Shown: positions 1 through 5,826, numbered from the stretch's first letter. The stretch: 6,993 bases of DNA from Lachnospira sp. (GCA_017626275.1 JAGAJD010000089.1:1-6993); one strand, 5' to 3'. Numbers and translations are program-made. The notes: generated from the sequence alone by a model not told the origin.

Positions 1-2
1 CA

Positions 3-770
3 CCGGCGGTCAAAATGATTGCGGAGACGGCAACGGGATACAATAATATAGACATTTCTTATGCTAAAGCACATAACATTACGGTTGCCAATGTGGCAGG
101 CTATTCCACACAGTCAGTTGTGCAGCACACATTTGCACTGTGTTTTTATCTGCTTGAGCAGTTAAGCTATTATGACAACTATGTAAAATCGGAAGAATAT
201 GTAAAATGTCCGTCATTTACACATTTTGACAGGAAATTTCATGAGCTTGCAGGTATGACATGGGGAATTATAGGGCTTGGAGCTATCGGAAGGGGCGTAG
301 CTGATGTTGCAAAAGCCTTTGGGTGCCGTGTTATTTATTATTCAGCGAGCGGCAGGACGTATGACACGCCTTACGAGAGAGTGGAATTTGATGAATTGCT
401 TGCACAGTCTGATATTTTATCAATTCATGCACCGCTTAATGATAAGACAGAAGGGCTTATGGATTATGACGCATTTGCTAAAATGAAAAATTCGGCTGTT
501 CTTATTAATGTAGGGCGCGGACCGATAGTAAAAGATGAGGATTTGGTAAGGGCGCTTAAAGATGGGCAGATAGCGGCAGCAGGACTTGATGTGCTGACAA
601 AAGAGCCGATAGAGGCAGATAATCCGCTTAATAGTATTAAGGACAGCGGCAGGCTTATTATAACTCCTCACATTGCCTGGGCAACGGTTGAGGCACGTAC
701 AAGGCTTATTGACGAGGTATATGAAAATATTAAGTCATTTCTTGCAGGAGAAAAGCGCAACAATGTGTAG
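3..770 (+). CDS. D-isomer-specific 2-hydroxyacid dehydrogenase, 5'-truncated by the window
   Basis: NAD(P)-dependent oxidoreductase interconverting a 2-keto acid and a D-2-hydroxy acid; it most resembles the glycerate dehydrogenase/hydroxypyruvate reductase branch. The open frame runs in from the left edge (P-A-V-K before the Met at 15), so 15 is not a real start; about 60-65 N-terminal residues are missing compared with the usual 315-320. Numbering from that internal Met: the Rossmann loop GLGAIG is at 87-92, and the catalytic Arg168 (NVGRGP), Glu197 (KEP) and His219 (TPH) are all present, so the visible part looks intact. The segment after the second Rossmann strand reads YYSASGR, without the Asp/Glu that usually marks NAD preference; this hints at NADP(H) but is only inference. 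The exact substrate cannot be told from sequence. The gene ends just before a hairpin terminator, and the next gene is convergent. Confidence 0.93.
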   Translation, partial: PAVKMIAETATGYNNIDISYAKAHNITVANVAGYSTQSVVQHTFALCFYLLEQLSYYDNYVKSEEYVKCPSFTHFDRKFHELAGMTWGIIGLGAIGRGVADVAKAFGCRVIYYSASGRTYDTPYERVEFDELLAQSDILSIHAPLNDKTEGLMDYDAFAKMKNSAVLINVGRGPIVKDEDLVRALKDGQIAAAGLDVLTKEPIEADNPLNSIKDSGRLIITPHIAWATVEARTRLIDEVYENIKSFLAGEKRNNV

Positions 771-803
771 CTGTATAAGATACGGCAGGAAAGGATTAAA
801 AAG

Positions 804-830
804 GGCGGCACATTTTAATGCCGCCTGTTT
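804..830. terminator. Bidirectional rho-independent terminator
   Basis: A perfect 7-bp stem, GGCGGCA (804-810) with TGCCGCC (819-825), encloses an 8-nt loop. On the plus strand it is followed by TGTTTT; on the minus strand the 3' side reads CTTTTT. It lies in the 68-bp gap between the convergent dehydrogenase and the 90-residue gene, so it probably ends transcription from both sides. Confidence 0.85.
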
Positions 831-838
831 TAAATATG

Positions 839-1111
839 TCAGTCCTCTTCAATTACCTGAATTTCCATATATGAAAAATCTATATGCTCAATAAAATTAT
901 CCTGATAAAAACGCACTTTGGAATGGCGTTTAAAGGTCTCAACATTTGAGTCGAGCCAGATAGGTTCTCCGAGGTCAAATGTATAGCAGGCACTTCGTAT
1001 GCCGTCAAAAATTTTTCTGGTACGGTTAAGAGATATATCATCATTTTCTACAACGGTATCTTTTAAAAGATGTCCGCTGTCATCAAAAATTTTACACCAT
1101 AATCGAAACAT
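839..1111 (-). CDS. Conserved small protein of unknown function (90 aa)
   Basis: A 90-residue soluble protein, rich in charged and aromatic residues, with no signal peptide or membrane segment. I recognise the general type as a small conserved hypothetical protein of Lachnospiraceae: it opens with an MFRLW-like strand, has a central FDLGEPIWLDSN segment, then RHSKVRFYQDNFIE, and ends in the acidic MEIQVIEED. I know of no assigned function. The start at 1111 is well supported: GGAACGGAG lies 6 nt upstream, directly after a 5-bp-stem hairpin. The gene follows dtd on the same strand with a 62-bp gap and no T-tract terminator between them, so the two are probably cotranscribed and end at the shared terminator at 804-830. 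The conserved WLDSN and RFYQD patches look like functional surfaces, but no catalytic motif can be named. Confidence 0.85.
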   Translation of the reverse strand: MFRLWCKIFDDSGHLLKDTVVENDDISLNRTRKIFDGIRSACYTFDLGEPIWLDSNVETFKRHSKVRFYQDNFIEHIDFSYMEIQVIEED

Positions 1112-1140
1112 TATATTCTCCGTTCCGCCGCAATAGCGGC
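1112..1140 (-). promoter_or_regulatory. Hairpin-plus-ribosome-site leader of the 90-aa gene
   Basis: Read on the minus strand: stem GCCGC, loop TATT, stem GCGGC (1127-1140), then immediately the Shine-Dalgarno-like GGAACGGAG (1118-1126) and 6 nt to the ATG. There is no T-run after the stem, so it is not a terminator. The same arrangement precedes the phosphofructokinase and the ATPase genes in this window. Confidence 0.55.
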
Positions 1141-1173
1141 ATTTAATAGGGTGACTTGTAACGCTTTCGGAGG

Positions 1174-1623
1174 TTACTTCATGTCACGGCTGTCAAGTAC
1201 GATTGTAAAAGGCCCGTCATTTTCAAGGTCAACCTTCATATAAGCACCGAAGCTTCCGGTCTCAACTTTGCGAACCCTTTCACGGCATAATGCAACAAAT
1301 TTTTCATAAAGTTCATTGGCAGCCTGCGGCTCTAAGGCGTCAAAAAAGCTTGGACGGTTTCCCTTCCGGCAGTCGGCATAAAGCGTGAACTGGCTGACAA
1401 CAAGCATTTCACCGTCAATATCCTGTAAAGAAAGGTTGATTTTATCATTTTCATCGTGAAAAATGCGCATCTTGGCAATTTTATCTGCAAATTTTGGAAG
1501 CATACTCTCATCATCGCCTTCACCTGCTCCAAACAGCACGAGAAGTCCTTTTCCAATGCTTCCGATTACATTACCGTCTACGGTTACATTTGCGTGGTTG
1601 ACACGCTGTATTACAAATCTCAT
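1174..1623 (-). CDS. dtd: D-aminoacyl-tRNA deacylase
   Basis: Cytoplasmic proofreading enzyme that hydrolyses D-amino acids (and glycine mischarged on tRNA-Ala) from tRNA. At 149 residues it has normal family length and starts with the typical MRFVIQRV. Signature segments are present: SQFTLYAD at 77-84 (the substrate-side SQFTL motif), GNRPSF at 88-93, and the Gly-cisPro motif in NDGPFT at 135-140, with Gly137-Pro138. Phe stands where Val is more usual in NxGPVT. The start at 1623 is chosen over an in-frame ATG at 1641 because AGAATGGAG ends 6 nt upstream of 1623, while the longer form would begin before the ribosome site and add residues the family lacks. A good sigma-A promoter lies upstream, and the 90-residue gene follows in the same direction. 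Its usual clostridial partner relA/spoT is not seen here. Confidence 0.96.
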   Translation of the reverse strand: MRFVIQRVNHANVTVDGNVIGSIGKGLLVLFGAGEGDDESMLPKFADKIAKMRIFHDENDKINLSLQDIDGEMLVVSQFTLYADCRKGNRPSFFDALEPQAANELYEKFVALCRERVRKVETGSFGAYMKVDLENDGPFTIVLDSRDMK

Positions 1624-1671
1624 TATAGTCTCCATTCTCATTCAGTGTTATAAAGCAAATATGCTGTTACG

Positions 1672-1700
1672 ATTGTAATAGATATTCATTTCAATGGCAA
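1672..1700 (-). promoter_or_regulatory. Predicted sigma-A promoter of dtd
   Basis: Minus-strand -35 TTGCCA (1695-1700), a 17-bp spacer and -10 TACAAT (1672-1677). Transcription would begin near 1665 and give a leader of about 40 nt before the dtd ATG at 1623. Confidence 0.65.
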
Positions 1701-1737
1701 GCTGTTCAATATAAAAATTTTTGCACAAATGTAAACT

Positions 1738-2211
1738 TTGCTCAAATACAGGGTTGATAATATTGGTGCGATGGCGGCTTTAATATGTGCATTAGGGCCG
1801 TTGTTAATTAATCTCCCGTTCACGGCAGTTCCGATATCGCTTACTAATCTTGCGGTATATTTTGTTATTTATGTGGCAGGAACGAGAAGGGCAGTTATCA
1901 GTTACCTTATATATCTTCTTCTTGGAATGTGCGGAGTACCCGTATTTTCCAATTTTTCATCAGGTGTACAGAAGCTTGTTGGACCTACGGGTGGATATCT
2001 TGTAGGATTTATTCTTATGGCAATTGTAAGCGGATTTTTCATTGACAGGTGGTATAACAAACCTGTAATTGCATTTGCGGGAATGTGGATTGGCAAATTT
2101 TTCAGTGCGGCAGTAGGGCCAATACTTCGCCGTCGTCTTGATAAAGAGGGAATTGTGGAGTACACAAAAATAAATAATGAAGATTTGAGCATTGTTAAAA
2201 TGAAAGGATAA
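1738..2211 (+). pseudogene. bioY: BioY biotin transporter (S component), internally deleted
   Basis: Residues 10-105 are a clear BioY: membrane helices, the VPISLTNLAVYFV segment where the family has VPxTLQ-like sequence, YLLLGMCGVPVF (59-70) and GPTGGYLVGF (82-91). BioY is the membrane substrate-binding protein for biotin, alone or with the ECF ATPases. Intact BioY continues with a helix and linker and then a P-F-I-P-x-D-L-x-K type motif before the last helix. Here AGMWIG (114-119) is joined directly to KFFSAAVGPILRRRL (120-134), so about 35-45 residues are missing, while the frame stays open. The 5' end is also poor: the only start giving the full N-terminus is TTG at 1738, a stop lies two codons upstream, and no Shine-Dalgarno is visible; the first ATG (1771) is inside the first helix. 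Total length is 157 against about 185. I infer a non-functional relic; a sequencing or assembly error cannot be excluded. Confidence 0.72.
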
Positions 2212-2215
2212 ATTT

Positions 2216-2266
2216 AAAAGGTGGGTTTTTGCATGACAATGTCTGTCAAGCAAAAACTCACCTTTT
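2216..2266. terminator. Very long bidirectional terminator hairpin
   Basis: Arms 2216-2232 and 2250-2266 pair over 17 positions, with a single G.U on the plus strand. The interior continues the fold: TGACA (2234-2238) pairs with TGTCA (2244-2248) around a 5-nt loop after one A/A mismatch. The outer arms are A4 and T4-5, so either transcript ends in a U-run. It sits between the bioY relic and the convergent phosphofructokinase gene. Confidence 0.88.
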
Positions 2267-2299
2267 TCGTGTGATTATCTAAAATGCTATGTACTAAAA

Positions 2300-3523
2300 T
2301 TAGAAGTTCACATTCAGATGTCTTGGAAGACCGTCAACCATAATAGGTGAAAGCTCAGCCTGAATCAGAGGTCTCATGTAATGAATTAAATCTTCAGTTA
2401 CATAATCGTCGTCTGTAATCCATTCTAAAGGAATCTTCTTTTCTACATTAGCGATATCATGAACATCATGAGTCTCTGTAATGCACATATACGGATCATC
2501 TGAAATTCTCTTTAATACGACAACCTGTCCTGTCTGACCTTCAAAAGCAGCTTTGACAGCAGCACCACCAACATTAAATGCTTCGGTGATATCTGTACGT
2601 GAAGTCATATGTGCGGCACAACGCTGCATTGTTGAAAGCTCAACGGCTCTCGTCTTTATACCAAGCTCAGCACCAATCTTATTGGCGAGGAACTTGGCAG
2701 AACCTGATAACTGCTTGTGACCGAATGCATCGACAAATTCTACATGGTCAGATAATTCAAATACATATCTGCCGTCAGCAACTTTGATACCTTCAGAAAC
2801 GGCAATTACCATAGACTTGCCTTTTGCGCTCATCTCTTTTACACGTGCCATAAATTTGTCAATATCAAATACCTTCTCAGGAAGATAAATCATATCAACA
2901 CCCTCGCAGTCCTCACCTTTGGCAAGGGCAGCGGCAGCAGTAAGCCAGCCTGCGTTACGTCCCATGATTTCCACAATCGTAATTGTAGGATAATCATATA
3001 CAAGACCGTCACGGATAATCTCTTTCATAGTTGCGGCAATATACTTCGCTGCACTTCCGTAGCCCGGAGTGTGGTCTGTTACAGCAAGGTCATTGTCGAT
3101 TGTCTTAGGAACACCCATGAACTTGATGTCGCTGTTCACTACGGCAGCATAATCAGATAATTTCTTAATTGTATCCATTGAATCATTACCGCCAATATAG
3201 AAAAAGTACTTTACATTCAATTCATCGAGTGTCTTGAAGATTTTCTCGAATACAGTCTTATCTTCATTAACCTCCGGGAGCTTATAACGGCATGAGCCAA
3301 GGTAAGAAGAAGGTGTTCTCTTTAAAAGGTCGATAGACATATCAGAATTAATCTTTACGGAAAGGTCTACATACTGACCGTCGAGAAGTCCTTTGATACC
3401 ATGAAGCATACCATATACCTTCTGAGCCCCTCTGTCTCTGGCTGTCTTTACAACACCTGCTAAACTTGAGTTAATTACCGATGTTGGACCACCAGACTGA
3501 CCAACGATTACATTTCCAACCAT
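2300..3523 (-). CDS. pfp: 6-phosphofructokinase, probably pyrophosphate-dependent
   Basis: Glycolytic enzyme phosphorylating fructose 6-phosphate at C1; 407 residues. Family motifs in order: SGGPT (10-14) in the phosphoryl-donor loop, GGNDS (111-115), PKTIDND (139-145) with catalytic Asp143, MGRNAGW (187-193) for sugar-phosphate binding, and STMQRCAAHMTSRTD (297-311), which replaces the QRGGxPxxxDR of ATP enzymes. Two positions decide the donor in this family: ATP enzymes have Gly in GGDG and Gly in PGTIDND. Here these are Asp114 and Lys140, the pyrophosphate pattern. I therefore infer PPi use, which makes the step reversible; ATP use is the alternative. The start at 3523 is chosen because GGAATGGAG lies 6 nt upstream and the protein then opens MVGNVIVGQSGG as expected; a longer frame from 3643 would translate the leader. 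It is monocistronic, with a promoter at 3660-3688 and the terminator at 2216-2266. Confidence 0.93.
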   Translation of the reverse strand: MVGNVIVGQSGGPTSVINSSLAGVVKTARDRGAQKVYGMLHGIKGLLDGQYVDLSVKINSDMSIDLLKRTPSSYLGSCRYKLPEVNEDKTVFEKIFKTLDELNVKYFFYIGGNDSMDTIKKLSDYAAVVNSDIKFMGVPKTIDNDLAVTDHTPGYGSAAKYIAATMKEIIRDGLVYDYPTITIVEIMGRNAGWLTAAAALAKGEDCEGVDMIYLPEKVFDIDKFMARVKEMSAKGKSMVIAVSEGIKVADGRYVFELSDHVEFVDAFGHKQLSGSAKFLANKIGAELGIKTRAVELSTMQRCAAHMTSRTDITEAFNVGGAAVKAAFEGQTGQVVVLKRISDDPYMCITETHDVHDIANVEKKIPLEWITDDDYVTEDLIHYMRPLIQAELSPIMVDGLPRHLNVNF

Positions 3524-3562
3524 AAAATCCTCCATTCCTCCGCTGTTGCGGTAATATAACCG
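3524..3562 (-). promoter_or_regulatory. Leader of phosphofructokinase with two overlapping hairpins next to the ribosome site
   Basis: Read on the minus strand: CGGT-TATATT-ACCG (3549-3562) overlaps CCGC-AACA-GCGG (3540-3551). They share a CCG, so only one can form at a time. The second stem ends one base before GGAATGGAG (3530-3538), which is 6 nt from the ATG. This could act as a two-state leader or simply as a stabilising 5' hairpin; neither is shown. Confidence 0.5.
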
Positions 3563-3659
3563 TGGTGAAACACAAACCTTGAAAGGGCAGAAAATGACCA
3601 TTTCAATTAGAAGTCTGTGTATTCTTTTTAAAGTATGTTCCACGAATTATTATAAAAGT

Positions 3660-3688
3660 ATAATACCATATTTAAGGAAAACATACAA
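3660..3688 (-). promoter_or_regulatory. Predicted sigma-A promoter of phosphofructokinase
   Basis: Minus-strand -35 TTGTAT (3683-3688), a 17-bp spacer and -10 TATTAT (3660-3665). Transcription from about 3653 would give a leader of about 130 nt before the ATG at 3523. The 276-bp gap 3524-3799 holds only this promoter and leader plus the divergent promoter of the HD gene; I see nothing else in it. Confidence 0.6.
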
Positions 3689-3745
3689 GTGTAAACAGTA
3701 AGTATAATTTGTCCAAATATAGGTGTGAAAAAGTAATTCATGGTG

Positions 3746-3751
3746 TATAAT
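3746..3751 (+). promoter_or_regulatory. Likely -10 box of the HD/NUDIX operon
   Basis: A consensus TATAAT lies 48 bp before the HD start codon. The -35 region is poor (TGTGAA at 3724-3729 with a 16-bp spacer), so strength or activator need is unknown. A second TATAAT at 3703-3708 has no -35 at all. Confidence 0.45.
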
Positions 3752-3799
3752 ATATGTAAATATTGAAAATAAAGTCAGATTGTAAGAATGGAGGATATT

Positions 3800-4423
3800 A
3801 TGTCGAACATCTGCAATGGAGGAACATGCAGCAGAAGAAGAGCATATAAGAAATATATTAAAAAGCCTGAATACACGACAGGAATAGAGAGGGCTGTTGC
3901 AACTATAAAGAAAAAACATCATTTAAGAGATAAATCGGGGCAGGAGTATACAAAGGTTGCAGGAGAAATTGTGTCTGCTCCCGTAGTACAAAAAATGAAG
4001 CAGTTTAATCATCACAGTCATACGAATTGTTTTGAACATTCAGTACATGTGTCATATTATAATTATCTGATATGTAAAAGGTTAGGTTGGGATACAACTG
4101 CGGCGGTAAAAGCAGGGCTTCTGCATGATTTATTTTTATATGACTGGCATGGACGCAAGCCGGCAAAGGGAGAGAGACAGCATGGCTTTGAACACCCTAC
4201 AAAGGCGCTTAAAAATGCCAGAAGCAATTTCCCGATTACACGAAAAGAGGGAGATATGATATCAAAGCATATGTTTCCGCTGACGGTAACGCTGCCAAAA
4301 TATAAAGAAACATACGTTATTGTTATGACAGATAAATTTTGCAGCGTATGTGAGGTGTTGGACAGGTTCTTTAAGGAAAGCAAGCGAAGAACTTTTAAGA
4401 AAGGAAGCAAGTATGTATCTTAA
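3800..4423 (+). CDS. HD-domain phosphohydrolase, specific function unknown
   Basis: A soluble 207-residue protein of the HD superfamily, metal-dependent enzymes that mostly cleave phosphate esters of nucleotides. Likely metal ligands can be placed: His80 in the FEHSVHVS helix, the His109-Asp110 pair in GLLHDLFLYDWH, His128 and/or His132 in HGFEHP, and Asp178 in MTDKF. The N-terminal 60 residues are basic (CSRRR, KKYIKK, KKKHH) with Cys5 and Cys10 and no recognised domain. It resembles an uncharacterised HD family common in Lachnospiraceae; the substrate is unknown. An in-frame ATG at 3788 lies inside the ribosome site itself; AGAATGGAG ends 6 nt before the ATG at 3800, so 3800 is the start. 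The last 11 bp overlap the NUDIX start, which implies one operon with coupled translation, and suggests that both act on nucleotides or their derivatives. Confidence 0.9.
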   Translation: MSNICNGGTCSRRRAYKKYIKKPEYTTGIERAVATIKKKHHLRDKSGQEYTKVAGEIVSAPVVQKMKQFNHHSHTNCFEHSVHVSYYNYLICKRLGWDTTAAVKAGLLHDLFLYDWHGRKPAKGERQHGFEHPTKALKNARSNFPITRKEGDMISKHMFPLTVTLPKYKETYVIVMTDKFCSVCEVLDRFFKESKRRTFKKGSKYVS

Positions 4424-5129
4424 TGAAGAAGAAGCAGTGAAAAATTTTTCGGGAACGGGAGAGGTTAATAAAGCTGGTGACGATTTAGTTACATTTTTAA
4501 AAAAATATGATCCGAATAAATATCAGAATCCCTGCAATACAGTAGATACGCTTGTGTTTGCGTATAAAGAAGAGGCGGGCGTAAAGCAGGTTACAAAGGT
4601 GCTGCTGATAAAAAGGGGAAACCACCCAAGCATCGGCTGGTGGGCGCTGCCGGGAGGCTTTGTGGAATTTAAGGAGGATATAGCTGATGCTGCACTCCGT
4701 GAGCTTAAGGAAGAGACAGGGATTGATAATATAGAGGCAGAGCAGCTTAAAAGCTATGGTGCTTATGACCGTGATCCCCGTACAAGAATTATTACGACGG
4801 CATACGTTGCACTTGTGCCGGAGGGAAGCCTTAGAGCGCAGGCGGGCGATGATGCAAGTGATTCGGGCTGGTTTGATATAAGCGATGAGTTATTGGAGCA
4901 AAAGGAATCCGAAAACGGGCTTTGTTATGAGAAGCACAGGCTTATTCTTAATTGTACATCTAATAATGTAAGAACTGACACGACGGTAGGCGTTAAGTGG
5001 AACGGGCATGCTGTGCTTCAAAATAAAAATTATTATGTTGAGGATACGAGCCTGTTAGCGGCAGATCACGGCGCAATAGTTTTGGAGGGGTATCATTACA
5101 TATGCAAAAGACCATTGGTTAATCCATAG
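4413..5129 (+). CDS. NUDIX hydrolase (ADP-ribose pyrophosphatase-like)
   Basis: A 238-residue enzyme expected to hydrolyse a nucleoside diphosphate linked to another group. The NUDIX box is perfect: G82-x5-E88-x7-R96-E97-L98-K99-E100-E101-T102-G103-I104, with metal-binding Glu97, Glu100 and Glu101. Just before it is WWALPGG, and after it SYGAYDRDPRTRIITTAYVAL (115-135), an arrangement typical of the COG1051/NrtR-like ADP-ribose branch. Around the NUDIX core there is an N-terminal stretch of about 45 residues and a C-terminal tail (185-238) ending in an ADHGAIVLEG motif. There is no DNA-binding winged helix, so it is not the NrtR regulator. The start at 4413 follows AAAGGAAG at a good distance and overlaps the HD stop by 11 bp; the longer frame from 4350 would lie inside the HD gene. 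Its 3' end overlaps the convergent membrane-protein gene by 34 bp. Substrate is inferred only by family. Confidence 0.93.
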   Translation: MYLNEEEAVKNFSGTGEVNKAGDDLVTFLKKYDPNKYQNPCNTVDTLVFAYKEEAGVKQVTKVLLIKRGNHPSIGWWALPGGFVEFKEDIADAALRELKEETGIDNIEAEQLKSYGAYDRDPRTRIITTAYVALVPEGSLRAQAGDDASDSGWFDISDELLEQKESENGLCYEKHRLILNCTSNNVRTDTTVGVKWNGHAVLQNKNYYVEDTSLLAADHGAIVLEGYHYICKRPLVNP

Positions 5130-5749
5130 CTGCCTGTCTGTGGGTCACGAAACAGCCCGATTTTTGGCGTATAAAATGTAAATACTGCAAACAAAACGGC
5201 TGTTACGGTAATCACGGTAATAGGAACCCAGAGTGGGGTGGCTGCATTTTTTTCGTTATAAGAAAATGTATTGTAGTATGGTTTTGAGGCATATCGGTAG
5301 AACGTGTAATAAGCGTAGGCAGTGCTTATATAAAATATTGCAATATTTATCCAGTCAATATTAAAGCCGAGAAAGCCGTTTATCGTATAGAACAGCACAA
5401 CGATTGAGAGCATTCCGCCGATAAGACCGAAAGCTGCGCCGTCAAGATAACATGCGGCAAACGAATGTCTGCTGCGGTCCGACGGGTGTGTTGACGGACT
5501 TTGGCAGAAGCCTAAGAAGATTCCCATGATAAGGCATATAAGAACCGGGAAAAATAATAATTTTAAATGCTCCCACGTTGATTCATTTACAGGAACAAAA
5601 GGCGCAAGCATTACATTTTTACCAAAGTAGTCATACGCAAAATGGCATACAGTACCCAGAAAGCCTGAAGCCAAAAAGGAGAGTACCGTAAAAATCCTAA
5701 GTCCTGTCAGTGATTTTGACGGTGATTTGGTAAGATACGCAGTATTCAT
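5096..5749 (-). CDS. Five-helix integral membrane protein, DUF6512-like
   Basis: A 217-residue membrane protein of unknown function. Hydrophobic segments lie at about 17-40, 62-81, 100-127, 131-154 and 172-192. Between helices 1 and 2 is the conserved-looking HFAYDYFGKN...APFVPVNESTWEHLKLLFFP, whose NESxWEHLKLLFxP core I associate with the DUF6512 family; the C-terminus GLFRDPQTGSYGL also looks conserved. The His and Glu in the WEHLK turn at a membrane boundary could be functional, but no activity is known to me. The start at 5749 has a strong GGAGG 5 nt upstream, within the same GAAT...GGAG context seen at other genes here. It reads toward the NUDIX gene and overlaps its last 34 bp, with no terminator of its own visible there. 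The 99-bp gap to the divergent flavin reductase must hold both promoters. Confidence 0.88.
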   Translation of the reverse strand: MNTAYLTKSPSKSLTGLRIFTVLSFLASGFLGTVCHFAYDYFGKNVMLAPFVPVNESTWEHLKLLFFPVLICLIMGIFLGFCQSPSTHPSDRSRHSFAACYLDGAAFGLIGGMLSIVVLFYTINGFLGFNIDWINIAIFYISTAYAYYTFYRYASKPYYNTFSYNEKNAATPLWVPITVITVTAVLFAVFTFYTPKIGLFRDPQTGSYGLTNGLLHM

Positions 5750-5805
5750 AAAAACCTCCGATTCATAGTAATGGTAATAATGTATAGTATATCCAATATT
5801 TTTAA

Positions 5806-5826
5806 TGTTATAACAAAAAAATAACA
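5806..5826. repeat. Palindrome between the divergent membrane-protein and flavin-reductase genes
   Basis: TGTTATAACA (5806-5815) is a perfect 10-bp palindrome, and its left half recurs inverted as ATAACA at 5821-5826. It lies 23-43 bp before the flavin reductase start, where an operator would fit, but the region is so AT-rich that chance is a real alternative. I cannot match it to a known regulator. Candidate -10 boxes (TATAGT at 5784-5789 on plus, TATACT on minus) lack good -35 partners. Confidence 0.3.

Noticed and set aside
1158..1177. GTAAC/GTTAC inverted repeat at the end of dtd as a terminator
   Set aside because: A 5-bp stem with a 10-nt loop and no T-run; too weak to call.
1624..1641. 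Upstream dtd start at 1641 (adds six residues)
   Set aside because: It lies before the ribosome site AGAATGGAG at 1630-1638, and the family begins at MRFVIQRV, which fits 1623.
1730..1736. TGTAAAC before bioY as a BirA operator half-site
   Set aside because: No matching inverted half at a sensible distance was found, so the claim would rest on 7 bases in AT-rich DNA.
1902..2253. Two minus-strand open frames opposite bioY
   Set aside because: They are antisense to clear BioY coding sequence, with no ribosome site or recognisable protein; one runs into the terminator.
3524..3643. N-terminal extension of phosphofructokinase back to 3643
   Set aside because: The 40 extra residues do not resemble the family and cover the leader and ribosome site; GGAATGGAG places the start at 3523.
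3650..3922. Minus-strand 90-residue frame across the promoter region
   Set aside because: It covers the phosphofructokinase promoter and the HD N-terminus; the Cys/Tyr-rich composition is typical of a shadow frame.
4350..4412. Longer NUDIX start inside the HD gene
   Set aside because: No ribosome site, and it would overlap the HD gene by 74 bp; 4413 has AAAGGAAG at a good distance.
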